A stretch of DNA of 64,000 nt, taken from positions 8,432,001-8,496,000 of the forward strand of contig JAPYXD010000555.1 in NCBI GenBank assembly GCA_030998225.1, read 5' to 3'. Source of the DNA: Diplolepis rosae. Taxonomy: Eukaryota > Arthropoda > Insecta > Hymenoptera > Diplolepididae. The notes beneath the pieces were generated by a model that worked only from the letters and a program-made list of their open reading frames with translations, did no database searches and was not told the origin of the DNA. The first letter of the stretch is position 1, and each line of letters begins with the position of its first letter. Positions 55,501 to 64,000 of this stretch are shown piece after piece. Position numbers and translations under genes: made by a program.

Positions 55501-57582
55501 GGCTACTGTGGCCATATTTGGAGACCGGAGGTGCCTCCTGCTCGCGTTACTTTGATAGAGTTGGCTATAAATCGGCTAGACAGTAGTTTTCTCGCGCGAG
55601 TTCGCCCAGGCGCTATATTTATTTGATTACGAGACTACGTACTGGCCACCTATGTACCGGGGATCATTTCCGGAGGATGGGGTGGAACCTGGAGGCTGGG
55701 TGCTCTTGCGGTGCCCCCTTGCGTAACCTGGCACATGTTCTGCATGCTTGCCCTTTATTGGCGGAATCCAGGTCCGGTTACTATACATTCCTGTCTGGGC
55801 GCTTCCCCGATCGCAGACCGGAAGAGATTCCTATTGAGGATCTGGTATTCGACCCCGGACCTGGGGTCGTGGAAGCACTGGCCGGACATTTGGGACGTAG
55901 CGACCGCGTTTTGTAGGCTCCCTGCGGGGTGGTTCCTCCTACGGTCCAGGGGACGCACACGGAGCGAGAATGGCGCTAGCTGAGTGAGCGAATAATTCAG
56001 AGGAGGTGCTTGTTCTAGCCTGATCAGGAACTGAGGCATGTGATTAGAGATATCCAGGCTGGACCCTTGGGCGCGACCACACTGACAGAGACTGGCAGAA
56101 GAAAGATTGGCCGAAAGCTGCGAACGAGTACAACTAGTAGGAGTAGAGGGAGAGACACAAAGAATACAGAACCCAGACAAAGGATTAGTACAAGTTCTCG
56201 AACATATTGTTCTTTTTAAGATTGTTATATTGAGCCTTCAAGCAGGCTAGGTCAACTCTAATGGGTTGAAATGGCAAAGTTTAGAACTATGGTGCGGGGG
56301 TTCAAGAGGCCATGACGGGTACAAAAATAATTCACCGCCCGACACAGATAGCGTAACTTAGACCGTTGCGGGGAGTTGTGGGGTAAAGAAGGAGCGGCAT
56401 CCATATTGTCAATATTGTTCTGCAATTATTTTATCAGAGTTCTGTATACCAGCGTCCCAACGTGCGACGCTAATTTACGTATCTGTTTTCAATACAAATG
56501 AATGGAAAATAAAGCAAATAGAAAACACTAAATGATGCATACAATAATAATTAACTTATATCATCATTTCATGTTTTTCATTTGCTTTATTTTGCATCAA
56601 TCATCATTAATTTTCTAAAATAATAAAATATTCAATGCATACAAGGGTCCTGAATATACATGCATACGCACTAACACATGCAAACATTGTTAGTTTACCG
56701 CCCGACACAGGTGGCGCTAAGAACTTTGCCATTGTAGGGAACGACATTGGCTAGCCGCGTTTCGGCGAGTTTCCTTTCTATCTGTATAAATATATTCTAT
56801 GCCGTAACGGCAGCCATGGTTGTAAAGAGTTGGTAGCTGGTCGTTCCCGTGTTAACAAGTGCAGACTTGCGCACTTGAAGTATCACAAATATAATTGTTA
56901 TTTGTTCATAAATGGTGTTAACTTTATTTACAAGACCTTATCTGGGACAGTAGGTCTCCCACACTTTTCCGCTTACTAAGTGCCTACACCATTTTTTCTC
57001 CACACAATTGACCTAGCCTGGCCATCAAGGCTCCACGTGGATGTTCTGGCCATTTGTTCATCGAACAAGAAGCCACTAATTAAAGAAGAAGAAGAAAATA
57101 TAATGAAGTTGCTACATTGCAAGTGTCATATCACTGCGATTTTTTGTAATCAACTTTTGGATTTAATTTTAAGCAAAATTTTATTATTCCATGCCATCTA
57201 ACGATTTCATCGTCAATTGGCAAGTCTCAACAACTCAAAAATAGTCTTTGAAAATAGTAAATCCTAAAAAACTAACGTTATATTCTCATTTCCTATTGAT
57301 TTTTAATAAAAATAAATATAATAATAATACTAGATTATACGATAAAGAGTTTCTCCGTGCAATATTGTTTTTTGTAAATTTCACATTTTTTTAGGAATTT
57401 ATCAGACATATTTTCATGTTTTGAGAACTATCATTAAATAATTTTAAATAAGATACATGCATTATAATGTTCAATTAATCAAATTATTATTATAAAGGAT
57501 TTCACTTACCCACAGCGTTGGATACTACCATAAAAGCGAAGAGCAGAGGATAACTTATTTTCCACAGTTTCATGTTTCTCAT
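52585..57582 (-). CDS. Secreted non-catalytic S1 serine protease homolog, copy 3
   Basis: Exons 57582-57510, 53679-53517, 53378-53225, 53100-52861 and 52764-52585 join in frame to 269 residues, the same structure as copy 2. The signal peptide is MKLWKISYPLLFAFMVVSNA. S1 features: EFVVSVGYFYKQ, the HPDKAKNLPYTNLAVLK strand before the Asp site, LEDPIDVMRLP, and NDLGSPVLNSENVLVGIV. His is Tyr (VNAYSYS), Asp is Asn (YTNLAVLK) and Ser is Leu (NDLGSP). Thus all three triad positions differ from an enzyme and partly from copies 1 and 2. Very few Cys, so no standard disulfides. Intron 1 (3.8 kb) holds an RNase H-bearing LINE fragment. Copy 4 is nearly identical in exons 2-5. Function inferred as secreted, non-proteolytic; ligand unknown. 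Confidence 0.75.
54098..56000 (+). pseudogene. LINE fragment with reverse transcriptase C-half and RNase H, decayed
   Basis: Starts inside the reverse transcriptase at GVLSPILFNIYTSRIID. The YADD box (AIYADDLFLYT), IKYLGVILDRRLTW and a thumb follow, with a stop near 54264 and frame changes near 54560. An RNase H domain (54871-55320) keeps its acidic residues in YTDGS, SAELFAIL, VVSDSWKAL and NEVADRV; the usual His in WVPxHxGI is Tyr (WVPDYVGI). After a broken stretch (55339-55620) a C-terminal Cys-rich part reads GCSCGAPLRNLAHVLHACP. The set RT-RNase H-Cys knuckle fits I-superfamily LINEs. The 5' truncation falls right after AATAAATACAAGATTG, where copy 4 continues uninterrupted (63510-63540). 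GC-rich codons contrast with the host. It lies in intron 1 of copy 3, opposite strand. Confidence 0.8.
56001..57509. other. Intron 1 of copy 3, remaining part
   Basis: 56001-56220 may be the LINE 3' untranslated region. CCGCCCGACACAG occurs at 56337 and 56699. 56689-56970 begins TGTTAGTTTACCGCCCGACA and includes TATAAATATA near 56786, which could be part of an LTR. 57140-57430 matches 42045-42320 in intron 1 of copy 2. No gene seen. Confidence 0.4.
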
Positions 57583-57725
57583 AAAATGAGTTTCCTATTT
57601 TGTGACACTAGCAAGTATGAATGCTACGTGTCAGTCTTAAAAACACGTTATCTGTATAATCTGTATACTCGCGACACTGCGTAAATTGTATTTACAATTT
57701 AGAAATGTTTGTAATCCCAAAATAC
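57583..57725 (-). promoter_or_regulatory. Conserved upstream block, protease homolog copy 3
   Basis: Matches 42680-42820 almost base for base. AGATAA on the gene strand lies at 57653-57648. This conservation outside exons, against diverged introns, hints at shared regulation or recent duplication; the two cannot be separated here. Confidence 0.45.
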
Positions 57726-58529
57726 TTTAATGGAATTTCATTACCAAAATGTAATGTGAAATATCGTTGATAGAAATTTTCATTGATTAGATAAGTTACA
57801 GTTTACTAAAAAATTGATATAGATAAACATTTATCCAAAATTGGAAATCTAGATGTAAGAGATAGATTATTATTAAGAATCAATAAATAATGTGTAATTT
57901 TATTTAGAAAAAAATCATTTCTATAAAATGTTACATTTTATCAAATTTAGTTGAATTGTAAGAAATAAAAAAAGGGGGAAATAAAATAATTGAAAAATAA
58001 GGCATTTATTAGATACTTTTTATAGCATTATTATATTTTAACTAATTAAATCCAGTTATATATAAAATCGAATGACAAAACGCCATACTGTGTATTATGT
58101 GTTCGTTCAATTTAAAAAATAACAAAAATTATAAATTTAATTCTATGTAATACACATATTCATGAAATGAAATTGAAAAGCATATAGTTATTTGAAAACA
58201 AATTAGACTGAATATTATATGTACTTTAGTAAGGAATATGATTTATCTTTGATATTTAAAAGTATTGAAAGGATATAAAACCCTTAGAATAAATGATTAA
58301 GATTACAAAAGTAATTATTTAGTAGAGAAACGTATTCAGGTGCTATATACACTCTAAGTCAGTCTTCCATCGATTTAGTGAATATGTTAATTTGCAACTT
58401 TATAATACACGCGTACTTGAGGTAATACTTCGCTTAAGGGCATGTGATACTCAGGGAATTAGCAAATTTGATTGATTTTAAGTTTTTACATGTTTATGTC
58501 CAAAGAACATCCAATTTTGTTTTTAATTT
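57726..58529. other. Upstream region of copy 3
   Basis: 57726-58090 matches the region upstream of copy 2 in two pieces (42821-42980 and 43799-43990). The rest is AT-rich and unassigned. Confidence 0.5.
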
Positions 58530-60235
58530 GTGGGAAATAGTTGAAAAGGTGAAAGCGGGTGTAGATAGACTACTTTTGGTTTCTAAAATGAAAAATAGTT
58601 CAATTTTACGCGTTTGGAAAAATTTCATGGCGCTGACTACAAGGCCTGGCAGCGAGTCAGCGGCTAGCCAGCCTCAAATAAGGGGCTAGTCAGCCACTAA
58701 TTCGCGTCTGGTTAGCCGCTAATTTGTAGTCAGTTAATAAAGTTTCGGTAGAAAAACCAGTTTAATTGAACATTTATTGATTTCGATTAAAAATCCTGAC
58801 CTCTTAAAGTAATTCAATCCTTTTTTATATTCTTCTTTATTAGATATACGGGGTTTGTACTTACCTTTTGATTAGGAAAGTTAGTAAAAAAGTACGATAA
58901 AAAATTAAAATCGAAATGAAATTTTGATAGCGCAATAATTACCTCGTGAGACGAACTTGTAAAAAAATGAAAAGATTTGTTTTATTTGTTTTCGAGTTAT
59001 TCAGTCCCAAAGTTGATAAAAATGAGTGCGCGAGACCGATGAACCATGTAAGTGGCACCGTCGCAACTGAGCAAGAGAGATAGATGATAAACTGAGTAGA
59101 TCTCATGTAGATCTATATTTATACCTATATATAGATATATTATGTGTACAAATAAGTTTTGGGGTTTTTTTTGGTGAGTTTGAAGCTTTATTCAGAGAAA
59201 TTGGTACAATGTAAGTTATTCAAAGTATAGCTCGTCTCTTTCCACTACCTTTGACCATCTTTCAGACAGCATACGGATACCGCGTTTAAAAATTCCTCAT
59301 CTTTTGAGTCGATCCAAGATCGACCCAATTTTTGGCTTCTTCATAAGAAGTAAACTGCTGCTCAGCCAAGCCATGAGTCATCGACGGGAACAAGTGGTAG
59401 TCTGAAGGAGCAATATCTGTAAAATACCGCGGGTAGGGTAGGACATCCCAGTTAAGTGCTTCCAAAGTTTCCTTGACGACTTTAGCAACGTGTGGCCACG
59501 CGTTGTCGTGATGAAAGATCACTTTGTCGCGTCTTTTGGCATATTGGGGGCTTTCAAACTTCAATGCTCGGCTCTATTGCATCAATTGTTGTTGGTAACG
59601 TTCCGCAGTGATGGTTTCGTTAGGCTGGAGTAGCTCATAGTAGACCACTCCGAGCTGATCCCACCAGATGCACAGCATTAGCTTGTTGCCACTCTTGAAA
59701 CGCCGGAACCAATACTCACATGTTTTTATTGATGGAGCATGTTCACCATATGCTTCACATAGCAATCGATGTCCTTCAGCTGCACTTTTCTTCAAGTTAA
59801 AGCAAAAAAGCAGCGCTTCCCGCAAATGTTGTTTTGTTGAAAAAAAAGTTAACATGGTTAGAGCACAAAGAAGGTGTGTTGTTTACACTTCAGTGAAATG
59901 GCACAAACTGATTATTAGAGAAAAATGGTGACGCTTTAACATGAATATAGTAACAAGATGGACCGATGCGATTTAATACTAGTTACACCATCTTTTGTCA
60001 ATCCCTCAAAACTTATTTGTACACCTTATATATAGATCAAATGTATAGATATCTATATATATATTGATCCCCTTATGTCGATACGGATGCGCCGGGTGGG
60101 ACATTGTTGATTATTACTAGATTGATACTTAATTTTGGTAATTTGTAATAATACTAAGCTTTTCGCGGCGTTGCCAATTCTCGAATAGCTGATTGTGGTA
60201 GGTGTGTGCGTTCATTCGTGTGTACTGTCTCCGCT
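58530..60235 (-). repeat. Inverted duplicate of block 48810-52160
   Basis: In reverse complement this block follows 48810-52160: the CTGGC tandem repeat (58626-58734), the ATTAGCGGCTAACCAGACGC region, the 50660-50942 stretch, the GTGTACAAATAAG mariner and the TATGTCGATACGGATGCGCC region. Missing relative to the other copy are 50943-51645 (with the hAT-like foldback), the DD41D element at 48972-49744 and about half of the CTGGC array. Confidence 0.8.
59143..60025 (-). mobile_element. Mariner with GTGTACAAATAAG ends, inverted copy
   Basis: Carries the same internally deleted transposase as 49771-50656: STKQHLREALLFCFNLKKSA to FKSGNKLMLCIWWDQLGVVY, a stop after RYQQQLMQ, then HHDNAWPH and DIAPSDYHLF (34 residues apart), ending in a frame change after AKNWVD. 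Both copies are dead, with different later mutations. Confidence 0.85.
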
Positions 60236-60719
60236 AAAATTATCGTATTTATGATCAGACAACAGTATTAAGTGCATTAGGTGGCGCTCGCGCGATAGGC
60301 ACGAAAATTTTTGACATAAATGAGAGAAGTACTACCTTAAACTATTCAAAATGAAGTGTATGAATAAATTCATAATAGGAATAGACAGCCTAATTAAAAT
60401 AAAAGTTTGTAGAAATTTGGTTTAAAATTTCAATAGAATAATTTAATTTTTAATTTAATTGATAATTTTTCTTTTTCATGAATAAAATTAGGAAGAGTTA
60501 AATTACTGGAATCATTACTCTTGCCTATACATTTTTATATTAATATATGATCAATATACATTAGAACAAAATGCTTGTCGTGTTGGTTTTGGGCGCGAAT
60601 TCTTCGCGTAATATTTAATAAACATTGCTGCAAAGAATCGCATCTAAGAATAACACTAGAACAGGATTTCCCAGGTAAAGGGTTTTTTAATTATTGATTC
60701 TCAATCATGTTTGTATCAG
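60236..60719. repeat. Duplicated downstream flank of copy 4
   Basis: 60400-60715 matches 30740-31050 downstream of copy 2 (TTCTTCGCGTAATA and TCAATCATGTTTGTAT and other long stretches). No gene seen. Confidence 0.6.
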
Positions 60720-61127
60720 GTATACAATTAATTTCCGCCGCTTGACAAAGGTTGGCGTCACCAGTAAGTTTTGGTTGAATTTGATAATATATTCTTTTGT
60801 GTGCGTAAATGTTGACTCTTGAGCCGAAGAAGCGTAATTTGCGGGAACTTTTGATTTGCTTCTTCAATTTGAAGAAATCTGCAGCTGCGGCGCATCGATT
60901 GCTTGTAGAACGATATGGTGAGGCTGCCTCAAGTGAGAGAAGTTGTCGTGAGTGGTTTCAAAAGTTTAAGAACAGTGAAGTGAATTTGACATTGAAGACA
61001 AAGAACGTAGCGGAAGGCCGGAAATGTTCGAAGACGCGGAATTGGAAGCATTATTGGATCAAGATTCCTGCCAAACGCATGAAGAACTTGCACGTACATT
61101 AGGAGTGACTCAACAAGCAATTTCACA
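60720..61127 (+). pseudogene. Mariner transposase N-terminal fragment
   Basis: MLTLEPKKRNLRELLICFFN through ERSCREWFQKFKN is a DD34D mariner N-terminal domain. An early frameshift near 60985 disturbs it, and the other frame continues as PEMFEDAELEALLDQDSCQT to GVTQQAISH. It stops at a junction with DD41D sequence at about 61127. Confidence 0.75.
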
Positions 61128-61575
61128 TTTCCACAAGACGGTGCCACTATCCACACAGCACGCGTCACAATCGATTTATTGAAAGGCAAATTCGGTGAAC
61201 GTGTTATCTCAAGAAATGGTCCAGTCGAATGGCCGCCTCGTTCATGCGATCTAACGTCATTGGATTTCATTTTATGGGGCCATATTAAGTCACTGGTCTA
61301 TGTCAACAAGCCATCAACTTTAGACGACTTCAAAGACAACATCCAACGCGAAATTGCCAACGTTCCGGTAGAAATGTGTGCCAGAGTCGTGGAAAATTGT
61401 GTCCAAAGAATCGACCGCTGTAAACGAGCTCGTGGTGGTCATATGACCGATATCGAATTTCATTCATAAAATGTAATGCTTGCACTACACCCACAATAAA
61501 TTTGAACTCAATATCTCAAATATTTCTGTGTTTTATTCATAGATAAAATTGTTATGTCCCTATTGGAAAACCCTT
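61128..61575 (+). pseudogene. DD41D transposase C-terminal fragment with 3' end
   Basis: QDGATIHTARVTIDLLKGKF, ERVISRNGPVEWPPRSCDLT and SLDFILWGHIKSLVYVNKPS are in frame, with 41 residues between the two aspartates. The end is RCKRARGGHMTDIEFHS and a stop at about 61467. The 3' non-coding end closes with CCCTATTGGAAAACCCTT next to TA. It matches 23030-23480 in reverse. Confidence 0.8.
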
Positions 61576-61912
61576 TATATCAGGTAGCTGTTTACAATGG
61601 ATACCTCGGACAGAATGATGCACAATACATCAAAAGTACAATAGATATAACACTACTTAAAAATGATTGCATGATCCATGAAAACTCTGAGATACCCATC
61701 ACTATTAAAATGGTTAATACATCCGCATTTATATTAGTAGTGTCCCTAAAGCAATGACTAACACAACCACAGACCTTCTGTTCCTGTAGTCATACAAAGC
61801 CAACTACTGTCTATGGATGCAACAACCACAGATATGGCTAAGACGTTAAGACTTTTTTTGTGCACTTCTCGGTGATTCAGATTTAGAGGAACAAGCCCTG
61901 TTTGTAGGTTTT
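61576..61912. repeat. Downstream flank of copy 4
   Basis: Nearly identical to 52248-52584. Confidence 0.75.
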
Positions 61913-61984
61913 CCAATTGCAGGAGTTCATTTTTTGCATTATTTCTTGTAAATAGGGTTCGTAAATAGAAATCTTCGTGATCAT

Positions 61985-63008
61985 TCATACATGAATTCCA
62001 TTAGGATTTAGAATGTCTATTTTATTATTATAATCCGTAACTATTCCCACAAGTACATTTTCTGAGTTTAATACAGGACTTCCTAAGTCATTCTGCAATA
62101 AAAATCATGAATAAACTGAATTATTAATTCTTATTCATCATGAGCGATAATTTTAATTTATATATCTGCAACTTGCAGAAATAATTACCTCTGTTATCCA
62201 GCAAGCTTTTGATTTTGCGTGAATATAAAATCGATCTTTGAATTCTGAATATTGATTCCAACTTGATTTACTTAAAGAAACAGGTAATTCCACAATTCTG
62301 TCCCATGAAAACTTCTTATCTGACCAAATATCCATATATCCAATCAATTTACTAAAATCATATTCTTCGTTGCGTTCAAAGACTGGAAATTTTTCCGGTA
62401 ATCTCATAACATCTATTGGATCCTCCAACTGGAAAAAATATCCATTTGTTATGGCTTACATAACGTAATTGGTACAATTTTACACATTGGGACAAATACA
62501 AGACATTTGAAATGCACTTATTATTTTTTTTTCAACATCAAAGTAATTTTCACCTTTAACACTGCAAGATTAGTATAAGGAAGGTTTTTCGCTTTATCAG
62601 GGTGATACTGGCGTAGATACGTATCAAGTTTTTCCTTGCGGACAACACGGGAAAATGAATCACCATTCTTGGCAGGGTGTTTTTTAGCATGCACAAAAGA
62701 AACTCCTCTGTCAATAATAGGGTCGAAATTAGTGAAAACATGTAAAACCAAAAATATGTACAAAATTCATAATCTATAAAATGTTACAGCGATGATAATT
62801 TTCCTCTTAAATGAAGTTTTTTTATTCAGATATAAATGTAATTACTTATAATCCAAAAAGGACGAGTAACTATAAGCGTTCACTAATGAGACCATGTTTG
62901 CAAAATAGATATGTCTATACTCTTGCTTATAAAAATATCCTACAGAAACCACGAATTCTAATTCTGTTTCATTCAGAGATCGAAGATGAATTCCTTCATG
63001 GTTTGTCT
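61985..63008 (-). pseudogene. S1 serine protease homolog, copy 4 (exons 2-5, premature stop)
   Basis: Exons 63008-62846, 62707-62554, 62428-62189 and 62092-61985 match copy 3 with only a few base changes, and splice sites are intact. In exon 5 GGA (Gly) of copy 3 is TGA here (61987-61985), which removes the last 24 residues, including the IYEPYLQEIM helix that closes the S1 fold; the ancestral stop would be at 61913. Other differences include DKFPVF to EKFPVF in exon 4. Exon 1 is not in the window. The His, Asp and Ser positions are Tyr, Asn and Leu as in copy 3. It may still be transcribed; a truncated protein is possible but probably unstable. Confidence 0.75.
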
Positions 63009-63525
63009 CTGCAACAAATAAAAAGGTTGAATCTGAAAAGACTGAAACTGAAAAACTGAATATTTTTGTAAGTTCAATTCGATACATTGAACTTCGAAAT
63101 ACATACAAGAATTTCAATATTATTATTAATGCCCCCGTTCAAAATAGAAAATTTTTCCAGCTACGCACCAATAGTCGGGATGATATTTCTTTCTCTTAAT
63201 TTAATTCACCAAATGCTTTCAAAGTTGACCTATATAAACCAGTTATGATTTTCTTTTTAAACTACTATTGACAAATTTCGAAATGCAATACTTTTTTAAA
63301 CAGAAAGTTTTTTAACACTAGAACTACCGACAATTGAGGTATACCTACTTCTACCATGTCAAACAAGTCATTCTGACCCCCCTTGGCAGTTCTAGTGTTA
63401 AAGCGCTGGCCGAACTAAGGTGCGTGGCTGAATACTGGTACCGTCACTTTTTCTTAAATTTTTTTTCTACTACTGAACATTATTTTTTGTAAATTTTTTT
63501 CATTTGTTAATAAATACAAGATTGT
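63009..63525. repeat. Intron 1 start of copy 4, duplicate of 53680-54097
   Basis: Follows copy 3 closely to AATAAATACAAGATTG. It differs by an inserted 82-bp element and a few small changes. Beyond this copy 3 carries the LINE. Confidence 0.75.
63316..63397. mobile_element. 82-bp piggyBac-type MITE with TTAA duplication
   Basis: CACTAGAACTACCG at the left pairs with TGGCAGTTCTAGTG at the right. TTAA lies on both sides (63312-63315 and 63398-63401). Copy 3 has the empty site at about 53990 (GTTTTATAAAGCGCTGG). The size and TTAA duplication fit piggyBac-type non-autonomous elements. Confidence 0.8.
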
Positions 63526-63956
63526 TTTACCGCAAAGAAGATATTACGCAACTCAAGGTGGCTTCGGCGTTCATAAAAATAAAAATCACTGATGGCTCTG
63601 AAACTTAGAGATTATCTGAATAAAATATGTTAGATTTATTTGGAAAAGAGAAATACCATGGTTGACGATGTAGTTTCCGAAAAAATCAATACCAAAAAAG
63701 TGGCAGTTTAACACGTAGTCTTATGGGACTCCTAAGAAAAATTGGCGAAACTCCAAAACACAATTACGAGTCCCTATAAATCAAATATATACTAATACTT
63801 TCGATTTCGAAGAATCTATTAGTTTCATAAAAACAAAGAATATCAAAACTGCCTCGAGGTGCAACTAATGAATTTTTACTATCGCTTTTTTCTGGCGATA
63901 TTTCCGCGATTTCTTACTCTTCTACTTAGATGTGACTAAAATACGTATGATTATTA
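63526..63956. other. Unassigned
   Basis: AT-rich, presumably intron 1 of copy 4. No gene recognised. Confidence 0.4.
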
Positions 63957-64000
63957 TCAAAAAAATCTGCCCGCTTTGCGGGCACATTCTCATCGCGCGC
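63957..64000 (+). repeat. GCGAAGCGC repeat, start of copy 3
   Basis: TCTGCCCGCTTTGCGGGCAC followed by ATTCTCATCGCGCGC, matching the start of the block at 45113. It runs out of the window. Confidence 0.75.

Noticed and set aside
55755..56180. 141-codon minus-strand frame
   Set aside because: Antisense to the LINE C-terminal region and its 3' part.
1..64000. tRNA, rRNA or snRNA genes
   Set aside because: No cloverleaf with A and B boxes and no rRNA core motif was seen by eye; a covariance search could still find a weak one.

Overview
The window is AT-rich nuclear DNA from an insect-like animal genome. Genes are split by GT-AG introns and most of the sequence is transposon-derived: mariner elements of the DD34D and DD41D kinds, hAT-like and piggyBac-like remnants, R1-like and RNase H-bearing LINE fragments, TA-flanked MITEs, foldbacks and a satellite array. 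I saw no rRNA, tRNA, CRISPR or bacterial operon. A hymenopteran is a reasonable guess from the transposon mix, but the sequence does not prove it.

The only cellular gene family I can support is a tandem array of four copies of a secreted S1 (trypsin-fold) serine protease homolog, all on the minus strand. Each complete copy has five exons of 73, 163, 154, 240 and 180 nt (intron phases 1, 2, 0, 0): a signal-peptide exon and four exons for the protease-like domain. Copy 2 (36467-42679) and copy 3 (52585-57582) assemble into uninterrupted 269-residue proteins. Copy 1 (20244-26335) has lost the start of exon 4. Copy 4 (61985-63008 visible) has a premature stop in exon 5, and its first exon lies beyond the window. 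In every copy the positions of catalytic His, Asp and Ser hold other residues, and the usual disulfide cysteines are nearly absent, so these look like non-catalytic secreted binding or decoy proteins. The role is inferred.

Layout. 1-8760: no cellular gene; a DD41D transposase fragment, a 1-kb TA-flanked element, a frameshifted THAP-domain exon and CTCTCTAAATC-type MITEs. 8761-17142: an 8.4-kb element with 1.3-kb inverted arms around a 5.4-kb satellite of 814-bp higher-order units; hammerhead-like cores sit in both arms. 17143-20243: composite repeats and MITEs. 20244-26480: copy 1 with TE-filled introns, including an R1-like LINE. 26500-31184: mariner elements and the downstream flank of copy 2. 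31185-36194: a stack of nested transposons inserted in that flank. 36467-42800: copy 2. 43200-48540: MITEs, a decayed mariner, a GCGAAGCGC repeat and two strong palindromes. 48810-63525: a segmentally duplicated region holding copies 3 and 4, with an inverted block (48810-52160 against 58530-60235). 63526-64000: unrecognised sequence ending in the GCGAAGCGC repeat.

The duplicated blocks let many transposon insertions be compared with their empty sites inside the same window. This gives a relative order of insertion and duplication.
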